Part shown: one piece after another, positions 22,971-34,600 of the stretch
Layout of the letters: each line of letters begins with the position of its first letter
Position numbering within the stretch: position 1 is the first letter of the stretch
Source of the DNA: Sipunculus nudus
Lineage: Eukaryota; Annelida; Sipuncula; Golfingiida; Sipunculidae
Direction of reading: 5' to 3'
Assembly: GCA_026874595.1 (NCBI GenBank)
Contig: CM049319.1
Location: forward strand, 40,713,973-40,777,972
DNA: 64,000 nt
The notes under the pieces: model-generated
Told to the model about the DNA's origin: nothing
The model's database searches: none
Seen by the model: only the letters and a program-made list of their open reading frames with translations
Program-made: the position numbers and the translations under genes

Positions 22971-23174
22971 GGTGGGGGGGGGGGGGGGGGTCCAGGGGGT
23001 CCGGACCCCCCTTTTTCATCCAAAACAACGTTTTTTAAGGGCTTCAGGCAAAATTTTGCAGCCTGGACCCCCCCCCCCCCTTTTCTAGACCTTGGGACCT
23101 TTTTTAGTGTTTTCATTAGTCCTCCTGGGTTGGACCCCCCCCCCCCCCCTTCCTAATTATTGGATCCGCCCCTG
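22971..23174. mobile_element. hAT-like MITE remnant with G and C tracts
   Basis: The right end TGGATCCGCCCCTG at 23161-23174 is the inverse of CAGGGGCGGATCCA, a common hAT-type end. The body holds long G and C homopolymer runs (about 22974-22991, 23068-23080 and 23136-23149) and a GTCCGGACCCCCC palindromic segment. No matching left end is visible, so it is truncated or decayed. Confidence 0.5.
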
Positions 23175-23437
23175 TATGCTGTGGCAACGGTACATTTATT
23201 TTTCTGTATTGGCAGGTATGTCAAAATCCCTGCCCAGTATATTCAGGATATTGAAGCATCTATTCCCTATATCCTGTAAGAAATTTATGCAGGTTTTAAG
23301 GAAATGACTGTCCTATATGAAATAGAAAAATCAATGCTTTAACATTCCTTGCATATGCTTACAGGTGGGCTTTGAATATTCAACTCTTGTTTTAATCTAC
23401 GTTTTGAAAGGCATTTAGGTTGCTGCAGTTGTAAATA

Positions 23438-24382
23438 CAGTGAAACCTCGTTGTGTCGAACTCGGTTAAGTCAAATTCCCGCATGTGTCGAATTCGAACG
23501 TGGGGTCCCTGCAAAAAATAGTTAAAACCTTACTTATTTAACTCCGCTTGTGTCGAAGTCGGATGTGTCGTAAAGCCGGATGTGTCGAGGTGTTTTGTTG
23601 GTCCCCATCTAATATTTCTATCGCTTAACTCGAAGTCATGATTGGATAACAGTTGTTCAGGGTCCGTCAATCATGATTGGGCCGTGATGACCAGTCATAA
23701 TTAATTAATACCGACCAGGCTCTCACTCATCAAGCGCGATGGCTTTGTCGACTCGAGGTCATGCCGCTTAAATGTTTGGACAACAGCTGTGCACGGTCCA
23801 ACAATCATACCTACGGCCGCGATGACCAGTTACACAATTAATATTGGCAAGGATCTTACTCATCATCTTACTCGATGGCTGACATACCTAGTCTGTTGTT
23901 TACTTGTTTGGCCATTGAGTCACTCATGAACATGCCTTTCTTCTCTCGCCGAAAAGCATCCAGAAGTTATTGATAATGAAACCAAACATTATCCAATCCT
24001 TACCTTTGATGTGTCTAGGATAAAGTTGACCTTTAAATAATCTGAGCCAATCATTTATTGATTTGGGTTCATTTATACACGTAAATGTATGTGCTTTTAT
24101 TTCACTTTCTTGATTAACCTAATCCTAACGTTGGTGGTACTTATGTGTTTTTTATTATTAATATAATAATAAAAAACACATAAGTAGATAACATTTGTGT
24201 TGTTCTTTCATGAAAACATTTGTGAGAACTCTATGATATAGGCCCCATACATGTGCAGTATTTATCGATTATAATCGAGGCTGAAGAAGGTTGAATATAT
24301 TGAACATCGGTTGTCTCGAACTTCGGATGTATCGAAGTAAATTCACCAGTCCCTTCGACTTCGACACAACGAGGTTTCACTG
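23438..24382. mobile_element. pogo/Tigger-like MITE, 945 bp, with TA target duplication
   Basis: The left end CAGTGAAACCTCGTTGTGTC at 23438 is matched perfectly, inverted, by the right end finishing at 24382. The match extends to TTCGA. TA flanks both ends (23436-23437 and 24383-24384). CAGTGRAACCTCG ends with a TA duplication are typical of the pogo/Tigger branch of Tc1/mariner. Inside are two diverged copies of a segment of about 140 bp (TGTTCAGGGTCCG... and TGTGCACGGTCCA...), and no transposase. It lies in the intron 44 bp before the exon at 24427. Confidence 0.8.
24139..24185. repeat. 47-bp perfect hairpin (22-bp arms, 3-base loop)
   Basis: ACTTATGTGTTTTTTATTA and its extension are followed by a 3-base ATA loop and the exact inverse. 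It is internal to the pogo-like MITE. Confidence 0.9.
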
Positions 24383-24426
24383 TATATGAAAATATTCCAA
24401 AGAATTTGATTTGCTTTTTTAAATAG

Positions 24427-24532
24427 GAAATAAAGAAGATCCGTGATATACGCTGGGGTGACGGAAGTGTTGGCCCTGAGAACGCCCCCGCAGATGAACC
24501 TGAATGTGGCTACAACAACGAGAGGTGCCCAA
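24427..24532 (+). CDS. Receptor guanylate cyclase exon: juxtamembrane extracellular stalk with the conserved Cys pair
   Basis: The exon begins after a TTTTTTAAATAG acceptor in phase 0 and encodes 35 codons plus one base. It shows an Ile-Arg-Trp-Gly-Asp-Gly motif, then Pro-x-x-Ala-Pro-Ala-Asp-Glu-Pro-Glu-Cys-Gly-Tyr-Asn-Asn-Glu-Arg-Cys-Pro. Receptor guanylate cyclases carry the equivalent W-x-x-G-x-x-P-P-D-x-P-x-C-G-F-x-N-x-x-C just outside the membrane, where the two cysteines form a small disulphide loop needed for signalling. The donor is taken as CCAA|GTCAGT at 24533, because this keeps the second Cys and gives phase 1. The leftover A then completes a Thr codon with the CA that opens the next exon. 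An alternative donor a few bases upstream (AG|GTGCCC) would lose the second cysteine and is less likely. Confidence 0.85.
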
Positions 24533-24739
24533 GTCAGTACCTTACTACTACCAGCTACTTCTGAGTACTATTGATATCGCTAGTTTTTTTGCCATTTGAT
24601 AAAATAACATTTCTATGTTCTGACCAATTGTGTGATGCCCTCGGTCTTATGGCGACATAATTGTGGTTGACACAAACATGAGTTCTGATCACTTGACCAG
24701 TACCGTTGAGTATTCCTGGTCCTACATTTATCGTTTCAG

Positions 24740-24821
24740 CACCCCTGGCTGTTTACATCGGCCCAGCTGTCTCCGTGTTCGTGTTGATCGTGGCACTGAT
24801 TATTGGAATTCTGGTGTACAG
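24740..24821 (+). CDS. Receptor guanylate cyclase exon: transmembrane helix
   Basis: This 82-bp exon follows a TTTATCGTTTCAG acceptor and ends TACAG|GTATGA (phase 2). It encodes Pro-Leu-Ala-Val-Tyr-Ile-Gly-Pro, then an unbroken hydrophobic run of about 18 residues rich in Val, Ile, Leu and Ala, ending in Leu-Val-Tyr-Arg. This is a single-pass transmembrane helix with a basic stop-transfer residue on the cytoplasmic side. The Cys loop, one helix and a charged cytoplasmic start in three consecutive small exons are the arrangement expected of a receptor guanylate cyclase. The 207-bp intron upstream and the 1,023-bp intron downstream are free of large arrays. Confidence 0.87.
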
Positions 24822-25844
24822 GTATGATAAAAAAACAGGGTATTTTTTAATGTGTATTGGTCCATATCTGTGCAGTTGTATTGCAAGTTTTGTTCTTGTA
24901 ATAGACTGAAATACCACTGTCATGGACATGAGTAAATAATTGATTTTTTTATCACTTATAACAAGGCTATATACACAACTTAAATTGCTGTGGTATGAGT
25001 TCAGTTATATTTACACCCATGGATCCAGGGTGCTGCCATAGAAGGGACAGAAGGGTTATTTTAGCAGAATTTTGATAAAAGTGGGGCACAAGGTTAATTT
25101 TTTGTGTGCTTAAATGGAATCAGCATATCTATAAAGACGAACATCAAATATCGCATGCAAAAATATCAAACCCCCATGTTTAGTTGCAGTTATCTCCTTT
25201 GTGCCTTTATATAATGAAATATCTAATATAAGTATCTGAGATAAATTTGATTTGGTGAAATCTTTAATTTGTGAATTCAAGTGTTTATTACGGTCACCAT
25301 ATCAGCAATATAATTTACAGTTTAAATATACATAACATATAATGATCTTGAGATCCCTTAAAGAGAAATGCACAAAATATCCATTGAATTTAACGCACAA
25401 ATTGTTGTCCACATGTCTGGAAACTAACGGCATTAGATAAAATGAATTTCTTAAACATATGAATGATGAAATCTGCAACATTGAATAACTCTTAAACATT
25501 TTAACACCTGGATTAGCCCGAGGTTCCCTCTCTCTCATGATTATCTGACAACCATTATTTTCAAGAAACATGAAGACTAAACATAGTTTAAGGGAAAGTC
25601 ACGGTTACTTGGTCTTTTACATAAAATTCATTTAACATCGACGAAAGTAATATACTTTTAAAAGGTCAATAGTAAAAAATACAATACATTTGAGGCTCTA
25701 TAGTTAAACAATAATAAGTTATTTTTTAACATTTCATTCAAAATCATTAGAAAGAAAAATAATTGTATTAATTAAATGTATCAATATAGATCAAGCCTTA
25801 TCTAATTTTATAAATGGTAGAAATGTCTTGTAAACTGTTTTCAG
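24822..25844. other. Intron between the transmembrane and kinase-homology exons
   Basis: This is an AT-rich 1,023-bp intron without tandem repeats. It begins GTATGA and ends CTGTTTTCAG. An 89-residue minus-strand frame (25302-25571) has no recognisable domain. Confidence 0.7.
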
Positions 25845-25938
25845 AAATTACAAGTACGAGCAAGAAGTGAAGAGCATGGGCTGGAAGTTTGCATACAATG
25901 AACTGTGCCTGGGAAGGGGGAAGAAAACAGGTAGCGAG
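25845..25938 (+). CDS. Receptor guanylate cyclase exon: start of the cytoplasmic kinase-homology region; its 3' end is the seed of the 52-bp array
   Basis: After a CTGTTTTCAG acceptor, the first A completes an Arg codon begun in the helix exon. The exon then reads Asn-Tyr-Lys-Tyr-Glu-Gln-Glu-Val-Lys-Ser-Met-Gly-Trp-Lys-Phe-Ala-Tyr-Asn-Glu-Leu. This fits the charged linker and the W-x-(I/V)-x-(Y/W)-x-(E/D)-L start of the kinase-homology region in natriuretic-peptide-type cyclases. Two 5' splice sites are possible: ACAG|GTAGCG after 25930 (phase 1) and GCGAG|GTCAGT after 25938 (phase 0). I prefer the second, because GTCAGT is also the hexamer at the 24533 donor and it scores better at +5 and +6. 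The downstream exon is outside the window, so the phase cannot be tested. Without splicing, five more codons (Glu-Val-Ser-Asp-Gln, counting the final Glu of the exon) lead to TGA at 25951-25953. Confidence 0.75.
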
Positions 25939-28699
25939 GTCAGTGATCAATGAACTCATCCTGGGAAGGGGGAAAAAACAGGTAGCGAGGTCAGTGATCA
26001 ATGAACTCATCCTGGGAAGGGGGAAGAAAACAGGTAGCGAGGTCAGTGATCAATGAACTCATCCTGGGAAGGGGGAAGAAAACAGGTAGCGAGGTCAGTG
26101 ATCAATGAACTCATCCTGGGAAGGGGGAAGAAAACAGGTAGCGAGGTCAGTGATCAATTAACTGAGCCTGGGAAGGGGGAAGAAAACAGGTAGCGAGGTC
26201 AGTGATCAATGAACTCATCCTGGGAAGGGGGAAGAAAACAGGTAGCGAGGTCAGTGATCAATGAACTCATCCTGGGAAGGGGGAAGAAAACAGGTACCGA
26301 GGTCAGTGATCAATGAACTCATCCTGGGAAGGGGGAAGAAAACAGGTAGCGAGGTCAGTGATCAATGAACTCATCCTGGGAAGGGGGAAGAAAACAGGTA
26401 GCGAGGTCAGTGATCAATGAACTGAGCCTGGGAAGGGGGAAGAAAACAGGTAGCGAGGTCAGTGATCCATGAACTGAGCCTGGGAAGGGGGAAGAAAACA
26501 GGTAGCGAGGTCCGTGATCAATGAACTCAGCCTGGGAAGGGGGAAGAAAACAGGTAGCGAGGTCAGTGATCAATGAACTCATCCTGGGAAGGGGGAAGAA
26601 AACAGGTAGCGAGGTCAGTGATCAATGAACTCATCCTGGAAGGGGAAGAAAACAGGTAGCGAGATCAGTGATCAATGAATTCAGCCTGGGAAGGGGGAAG
26701 AAAACAGGTAGCGAGGTCAGTGATCAATGAACTCATCCTGGGAAGGGGGAAGAAAACAGGTAGCGAGGTCAGTGATCAATGAACTGAGCCTGGGAAGGGG
26801 GAAGAAAACAGGTAGCGAGGTCAGTGATCAATGAACTGAGCTTGGGAAGGGGGAAAAAAACAGGAAGCGGGGTCAGTGATCAATGAACTGAGCCTGGGAA
26901 GGGGGAAGAAAACAGGTAGCGAGGTCAGTGATGAATAAACTGATCCTGGGAAGGGGGAAGAAAACAGGTAGCGAGGTCCGTGATAAATGAACTCATCCTG
27001 GGAAGGGGGAAGAAAACAGGTAGCGAGGTCAGTGATCAATGAACTAATTCTGGGAAGGGGGAAGAAAACAGGTAGCGAGGTCAGTGATCAAAGAACTGAG
27101 CTTGGGAAGGGGGAAGAAAACAGGTAGCGAGGTCAGTGATCAATGAACTCAGCTTGGGAAGGGGGAAGAAAACAGGTAGCGAGGTCAGTGATCAATGAAC
27201 TCAGCTTGGGAAGGGGGAAGAAAACAGGTAGCGAGGTCAGTGATCAATGAAGTCATCCTGGGAAGGGGGAAGAAAACAGGTAGCTAGGTCAGTGATCAAT
27301 GAACTCAGCCTGGGAAGGGGGAAGAAAACAGGTAGCGAGGTCAGTGATCAATGAACTGAGCCTGGGAAGGGGGAAGAAAACAGGCAGCGAGGTCAGTGTT
27401 CAATGAACTCATCCTGGGAAGGGGAAGAAAACAGGTAGCGAGGTCAGTGATCAATGAACTCATCCTGGGAAGGGGGAAGAAAACAGGTAGCGAGGTCAGT
27501 GATCAATGAACTCATCCTGGGAAGGGGGAAGAAAACAGGTAGCGAGGTCAGTGATCAATTAACTGAGCCTAGGAAGGGGGAAGAAAACAGGTAGCGAGGT
27601 CAGTGATCAATGAACTCATCCTGGGAAGGGGGAAGAAAACAGGTAGCGAGGTCAGTGATCAATGAACTCATCCTGGGAAGGGGGAAGAAAACAGGTAGCG
27701 AGGTCAGTGATCAATGAACTCATTCTGGGAAGGGGGAAGAAAACAGGTAGCGAGGTCAGTGATCAATGAACTCATCCTGGGAAGGGGGAAGAAAACAGGT
27801 AGCGAGGTCAGTGATCAATGAACTGAGCCTGGGAAGGGGAAGAAAACAGGTAGCGAGGTCAGTGATCCATGAACTGAGCCTGGGAAGGGGGAAGAAAACA
27901 GGTAGCGAGGTCCGTGATCAATGAACTCATCCTGGGAAGGGGGAAGAAAACAGGTAGCGAGGTCAGTGATCAATGAACTCATCCTGGGAAGGGGGAAGAA
28001 AACAGGTAGCGAGGTCAGTGATCAATGAACTCATCCTGGAAGGGGAAGAAAACAGGTAGCGAGGTCAGTGATCAATGAACTCATCCTGGGAAGGGGGAAG
28101 AAAACAGGTAGCGAGGTCAGTGATCAATGAACTGAGCCTGGGAAGGGGAAGAAACAGGTAGCGAGGTCAGTGATCCATGAACTGAGCCTGGGAAGGGGGA
28201 AGAAAACAGGTAGCGAGGTCCGTGATCAATGAACTCATCCTGGGAAGGGGGAAGAAAACAGGTAGCGAGGTCAGTGATCAATGAACTGAGCTTGGGAAGG
28301 GGGAAAAAACAGGTAGCGGGGTCAGTGATCAATGAACTGAGCCTGGGAAGGGGGAAGAAAACAGGTAGCGAGGTCCGTGATGAATAAACTGATCCTGGGA
28401 AGGGGGAAGAAAACAGGTAGCGAGGTCCGTGATAAATGAACTCATCCTGAGAAGGGGGAAGAAAACAGGTAGCGAGGTCAGTGATCAATGAACTAATTCT
28501 GGGAAGGGGGAAGAAAACAGGTAGCGAGGTCAGTGATCAAAGAACTGAGCTTGGGAAGGGGGAAGAAAACAGGTAGCGAGGTCAGTGATCAATGAACTCA
28601 GCTTGGGAAGGGGGAAGAAAACAGGTAGCGAGGTCAGTGATCAATGAACTTAGCTTGGGAAGGGGGAAGAAAACAGGTAGCGAGGTCAGTGATCAATGA

Positions 28700-31600
28700 A
28701 GTCATCCTGGGAAGGGGGAAGAAAACAGGTAGCGAGGTCAGTGTTCAATGAACTCACCTGGGAAGGGGGAAGGAAACAGGTAGCGAGGTCAGTGATGAAT
28801 GAACTGAGCCTGGGAAGGGGGAAGAAAACAGGTAGCGAGGTCAGTGATCAATGAACTCATCCTGGGAAGGGGGAAGAAAACAGGCAGCGAGGTCAGTGAT
28901 CAATGAACTCAGCCTGGGAAGGGGGAAGACAGGTAGCGAGGTCAGTGATCAATGAATTCATCCTGGGAAGGGGGAAGAAAACAGGTAGCGAGGTCAGTGA
29001 TCAATAAACTGAGCCTGGGAAGGGGAAGAAAACAGGTAGCGAGGTCAGTGATCAATGAACTCATCCTGGGAAGGGGGAAGAAAACAGGTAGCGAGGTCAG
29101 TGATCAATGAACTTATCCTGGGAAGGGGGAAGAAAACAGGTAGCGAGGTCAGTGATCAATGAACTCAGCCTGGGAAGGGGGAAGAAAACAGGTAGCTAGG
29201 TCAGTGATCAATGAACTCAGCCTGGGAAGAGGGAAGAAAACAGGTAGCGAGGTCAGTGATCAAGAACTGAGCCTGGGAAGGGGGAAGAAAACAGGCAGCG
29301 AGGTCAGTGATCAATGAACTCATCCTGGGAAGGGGAAGAAAACAGGTAGCGAGGTCAGTGATCAATGAACTCATCCTGGGAAGGGGGAAGAAAACAGGTA
29401 GCGAGGTCAGTGATCAATGAACTCATCCTGGGAAGGGGGAAGAAACAGGTAGCGAGGTCAGTGATCAATTAACTGAGCCAAGAAGGGGGAAGAAAACAGG
29501 TAGCGAGGTCAGTGATCAATGAACTCATCCTGGGAAGGGGGAAGAAAACAGGTAGCGAGGTCAGTGATCAATGAACTCATCCTGGGAAGGGGGAAGAAAA
29601 CAGGTAGCGAGGTCAGTGATCAATGAACTCATTCTGGGAAGGGGGAAGAAAACAGGTAGCGAGGTCAGTGATCAATGAACTCATCCTGGGAAGGGGGAAG
29701 AAAACAGGTAGCGAGGTCAGTGATCAATGAACTGAGCCTGGGAAGGGGAAGAAAACAGGTAGCGAGGTCAGTGATCCATGAACTGAGCCTGGGAAGGGGG
29801 AAGAAAACAGGTAGCGAGGTCCGTGATCAATGAACTCATCCTGGGAAGGGGGAAGAAAACAGGTAGCGAGGTCAGTGATCAATGAACTCATCCTGGGAAG
29901 GGGGAAGAAAACAGGTAGCGAGGTCAGTGATCAATGAACTCATCCTGGAAGGGGAAGAAAACAGGTAGCGAGGTCAGTGATCAATGAACTCATCCTGGGA
30001 AGGGGGAAGAAAACAGGTAACGAGGTCAGTGATCAATGAACTGAGCCTGGGAAGGGGAAGAAAACAGGTAGCGAGGTCAGTGATCCATGAACTGAGCCTG
30101 GGAAGGGGGAAGAAAACAGGTAGCGAGGTCCGTGATTAATGAACCCATCCTGGGAAGGGGGAAGAAAACAGGTAGCGAGGTCAGTGATCAATGAACTGAG
30201 CTTGGGAAGGGGGAAAAAAACACTTAGCGGGGTCAGTGATCAATGAACTGAGCCTGGGAAGGGGGAAGAAAACAGGTAGCGAGGTCAGTGATGAATAAAC
30301 TGATCCTGGGAAGGGGGAAGAAAACAGGTAGCGAGGTCCGTGATAAATGAACTCATCCTGGGAAGGGGGAAGAAAACAGGTAGCGAGGTCAGTGATCAAT
30401 GAACTAATTCTGGGAAGGGGGAAGAAAACAGGTAGCGAGGTCAGTGATCAAAGAACTGAGCTTGGGAAGGGGGAAGGAAACAGGTAGCGAGGTCAGTGAT
30501 CAATGAACTCAGCTTGGGAAGGGGGAAGAAAACAGGTAGCGAGGTCAGTGATCAATGAACTCAGCTTGGGAAGGGGGAAGAAAACAGGTAGCGAGGTCAG
30601 TGATCAATGAAGTCATCCTGGGAAGGGGGAAGAAAACAGGTAGCGAGGTCAGTGTTCAATGAACTCACCTGGGAAGGGGGAAGGAAACAGGTAGCGAGGT
30701 CAGTGATGAATGAACTGAGCCTGGGAAGGGGGAAGAAAACAGGTAGCGAGGTCAGTGATCAATGAACTCATCCTGGGAAGGGGGAAGAAAACAGGCAGCG
30801 AGGTCAGTGATCAATGAACTCAGCCTGGGAAGGGGGAAGACAGGTAGCGAGGTCAGTGATCAATGAATTCATCCTGGGAAGGGGGAAGAAAACAGGTAGC
30901 GAGGTCAGTGATCAATAAACTGAGCCTGGGAAGGGGAAGAAAACAGGTAGCGAGGTCAGTGATCAATGAACTCATCCTGGGAAGGGGGAAGAAAACAGGT
31001 AGCGAGGTCAGTGATCAATGAACTCATCCTGGGAAGGGGGAAGAAAACAGGTAGCGAGGTCAGTGATCAATGAACTCAGCCTGGGAAGGGGGAAGAAAAC
31101 AGGTAGCTAGGTCAGTGATCAATGAACTCAGCCTGGGAAGGGGGAAGAAAACAGGTAGCGAGGTCAGTGATCAATGAACTGAGCCTGGGAAGGGGGAAGA
31201 AAACAGGTAGCGAGGTCAGTGATCAATGAACTCATCCTGGGAAGGGGGAAGAAAACAGGTAGCGAGGTCAGTGATCAATGAACTCATCCTGGGAAGGGGG
31301 AAGAAAACAGGTAGCGAGGTCAGTGATCAATGAACTCATCCTGGAAGGGGAAGAAAACAGGTAGCGAGGTCAGTGATCAATGAACTCATCCTGGGAAGGG
31401 GGAAGAAAACAGGTAGCGAGGTCAGTGATCAATGAACTGAGCCTGGGAAGGGGAAGAAAACAGGTAGCGAGGTCAGTGATTCATGAACTGAGCCTGGGAA
31501 GGGGGAAGAAAACAGGTAGCGAGGTCCGTGATCAATGAACTCATCCTGGGAAGGGGGAAGAAAACAGGTAGCGAGGTCAGTGATCAATGAACTCATCCTG

Positions 31601-34600
31601 GAAGGGGAAGAAAACAGGTAGCGAGGTCAGTGATCAATGAACTCATCCTGGGAAGGGGGAAGAAAACAGGTAGCGAGGTCAGTGATCAATGAACTGAGCC
31701 TAGGAAGGGGGAAGAAAACAGGTAGCGAGGTCAGTGATCAATGAACTCATCCTGGGAAGGGGGAAGAAAACAGGTAGCGAGGTCAGTGATCAATGAACTC
31801 ATCCTGGAAGGGGAAGAAAACAGGTAGCGAGATCAGTGATCACTGAACTCAGCCTGGGAAGGGGGAAGAAAACAGGTAGCGAGGTCAGTGATCAATGAAC
31901 TGAGCCTGGGAAGGGGGAAGAAAACAGGTAGCGAGGTCAGTGATGAATAAACTGATCCTGGGAAGGGGGAAGAAAACAGGTAGCGAGGTCCGTGATAAAT
32001 GAACTCATCCTGGGAAGGGGGAAGAAAACAGGTAGCGAGGTCAGTGATCAATGAACTAATTCTGGGAAGGGGGAAGAAAACAGGTAGCGAGGTCAGTGAT
32101 CAAAGAACTCAGCTTGGGAAGGGGGAAGAAAACAGGTAGCGAGGTCAGTGATCAATGAACTCAGCTTGGGAAGGGGGAAGAAAACAGGTAGCGAGTTCAG
32201 TGATCAATGAACTCATCCTGGGAAGGGGGAAGAAAACAGGTAGCGAGGTCAGTGTTCAATGAACTCACCTGGGAAGGGGGAAGGAAACAGGTAGCGAGGT
32301 CAGTGATGTATGAACTCATCCTGGGAAGGGGGAAGAAAACAGGTAGCGAGGTCAGTGTTCAATGAACTCACCTGGGAAGGGGGAATGAAACAGGTAGCGA
32401 GGTCAGTGATGAATGAACTGAGCCTGGGAAGGGGGAAGAAAACAGGTAGCGAGGTCAGTGATCAATGAACTCATCCTGGGAAGGGGGAAGAAAACAGGCA
32501 GCGAGGTCAGTGATCAATGAACTCAGCTTTGGAAGAGGAAAGAAAACAGGTAGCGAGGTCAGTGATCAATGAACTCAGCTTGGGAAGGGGGAAGAAAACA
32601 GGTAGCGAGGTCAGTGATCAATGAACTCAGCCTGGGAAGGGGGAAGACAGGTAGCGAGGTCAGTGATCAATGAATTCATCCTGGGAAGGGGGAAGAAAAC
32701 AGGTAGCGAGGTCAGTGATCAATAAACTGAGCCTGGGAAGGGGGAAGAAATCAGGTAGCGAGTTCAGTGATCAATGAACTCATCCTGGGAAGGGGAAGAA
32801 AACAGGTAGCGAGGTCAGTGATCAATGAACTCATCCTGGGAAGGGGGAAGAAAACAGGTAGCGAGGTCAGTGATCAATGAACTCATCCTGGGAAGGGGGA
32901 AGAAAACAGGTAGCGAGGTCAGTGATCAATGAACTCATCCTGGAAGGGGAAGAAAACAGGTAGCGAGGTCAGTGATCAATGAACTCATCCTGGGAAGGGG
33001 GAAGAAAACAGGTAGCGAGGTCAGTGATCAATGAACTGAGCCTGGGAAGGGGAAGAAAAAAGGTAGCGAGGTCAGTGATCCATGAACTGAGCCTGGGAAG
33101 GGGGAAGAAAACAGGTAGCGAGGTCCGTGATCAATGAACTCATCCTGGGAAGGGGGAAGAAAACAGGTAGCGAGGTCAGTGATCAATGAACTCATCCTGG
33201 AAGGGGAAGAAAACAGGTAGCGAGGTCAGTGATCAATGAAGTCATCCTGGGAAGGGGGAAGAAAACAGGTAGCGAGGTCAGTGATCAATGAACTCATCCT
33301 GGGAAGGGGGAAGAAAACAGGTAGCGAGGTCAGTGATCAATGAACTGAGCCTGGGAAGGGGGAAGAAAACAGGTAGCGAGGTCAGTGATCAATGAACTGA
33401 GCCTGGGAAGGGGGAAGAAAACAGGTAGCGGGGTCAGTGATCAATGAACTGAGCCTGGGAAGGGGGAAGAAAACAGGTAGCGAGGTCAGTGATGAATAAA
33501 CTGATCCTGGGAAGGGGGAAGAAAACAGGTAGCGAGGTCCGTGATAAATGAACTCATCCTGGGAAGGGGGAAGAAAACAGTTAGCGAGGTCAGTGATCAA
33601 TGAACTAATTCTGGGAAGGGGGTATAAAACAGGTAGCGAGGTCAGTGATCAAAGAACTCAGCTTGGGAAGGGGGAAGAAAACAGGTAGCGAGGTCAGTGA
33701 TCAATGAACTCAGCTTGGGAAGGGGGAAGAAAACAGGTAGCGAGTTCAGTGATCAATGAACTCATCCTGGGAAGGGGGAAGAAAACAGGTAGCGAGGTCA
33801 GTGTTCAATGAACTCACCTGGGAAGGGGGAAGGAAACAGGTAGCGAGGTCAGTGATGTATGAACTCATCCTGGGAAGGGGGAAGAAAACAGGTAGCGAGG
33901 TCAGTGTTCAATGAACTCACCTGGCAAGGGGGAAGGAAACAGGTAGCGAGGTCATTGATGAATGAACTGAGCCTGGGAAGGGGGAAGAAAACAGGTAGCG
34001 AGGTCAGTGATCAATGAACTCATCCTGGGAAGGGGGAAGAAAACAGGCAGCGAGGTCAGTGATCAATGAACTCAGCTTTGGAAGAGGAAAGAAAACAGGT
34101 AGCGAGGTCAGTGATCAATGAACTCAGCTTGGGAAGGGGGAAGAAAACAGGTAGCGAGGTCAGTGATCAATGAACTCAGCTTGGGAAGGGGGAAGAAAAC
34201 AGGTAGCGAGTTCAGTGATCAATGAACTCATCCTGGGAAGGGGGAAGAAAACAGGTAGCGAGGTCAGTGTTCAATGAACTCACCTGGGAAGGGGGAAGGA
34301 AACAGGTAGCGAGGTCAGTGATGAATGAACTGAGCCTGGGAAGGGGGAAGAAAACAGGTAGCGAGGTCAGTGATCAATGAACTCATCCTGGGAAGGGGGA
34401 AGAAAACAGGCAGCGAGGTCAGTGATCAATGAACTCAGCCTGGGAAGGGGGAAGAAAACAGGTAGCAAGGTCAGTGATCAATGAATTCATCCTGGGAAGG
34501 GGGAAGAAAACAGGTAGCGAGGTCAGTGATCAATAAACTGAGCCTGGGAAGGGGGAAGAAATCAGGTAGCGAGGTCAGTGATCAATGAACTCATCCTGGG

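Noticed and set aside
22343-23307. Short ORFs around 22.3-23.3 kb
   Set aside because: They run through the end of the 35-bp array, the GGAACGTTCC cluster and G/C tracts. None has a recognisable domain.
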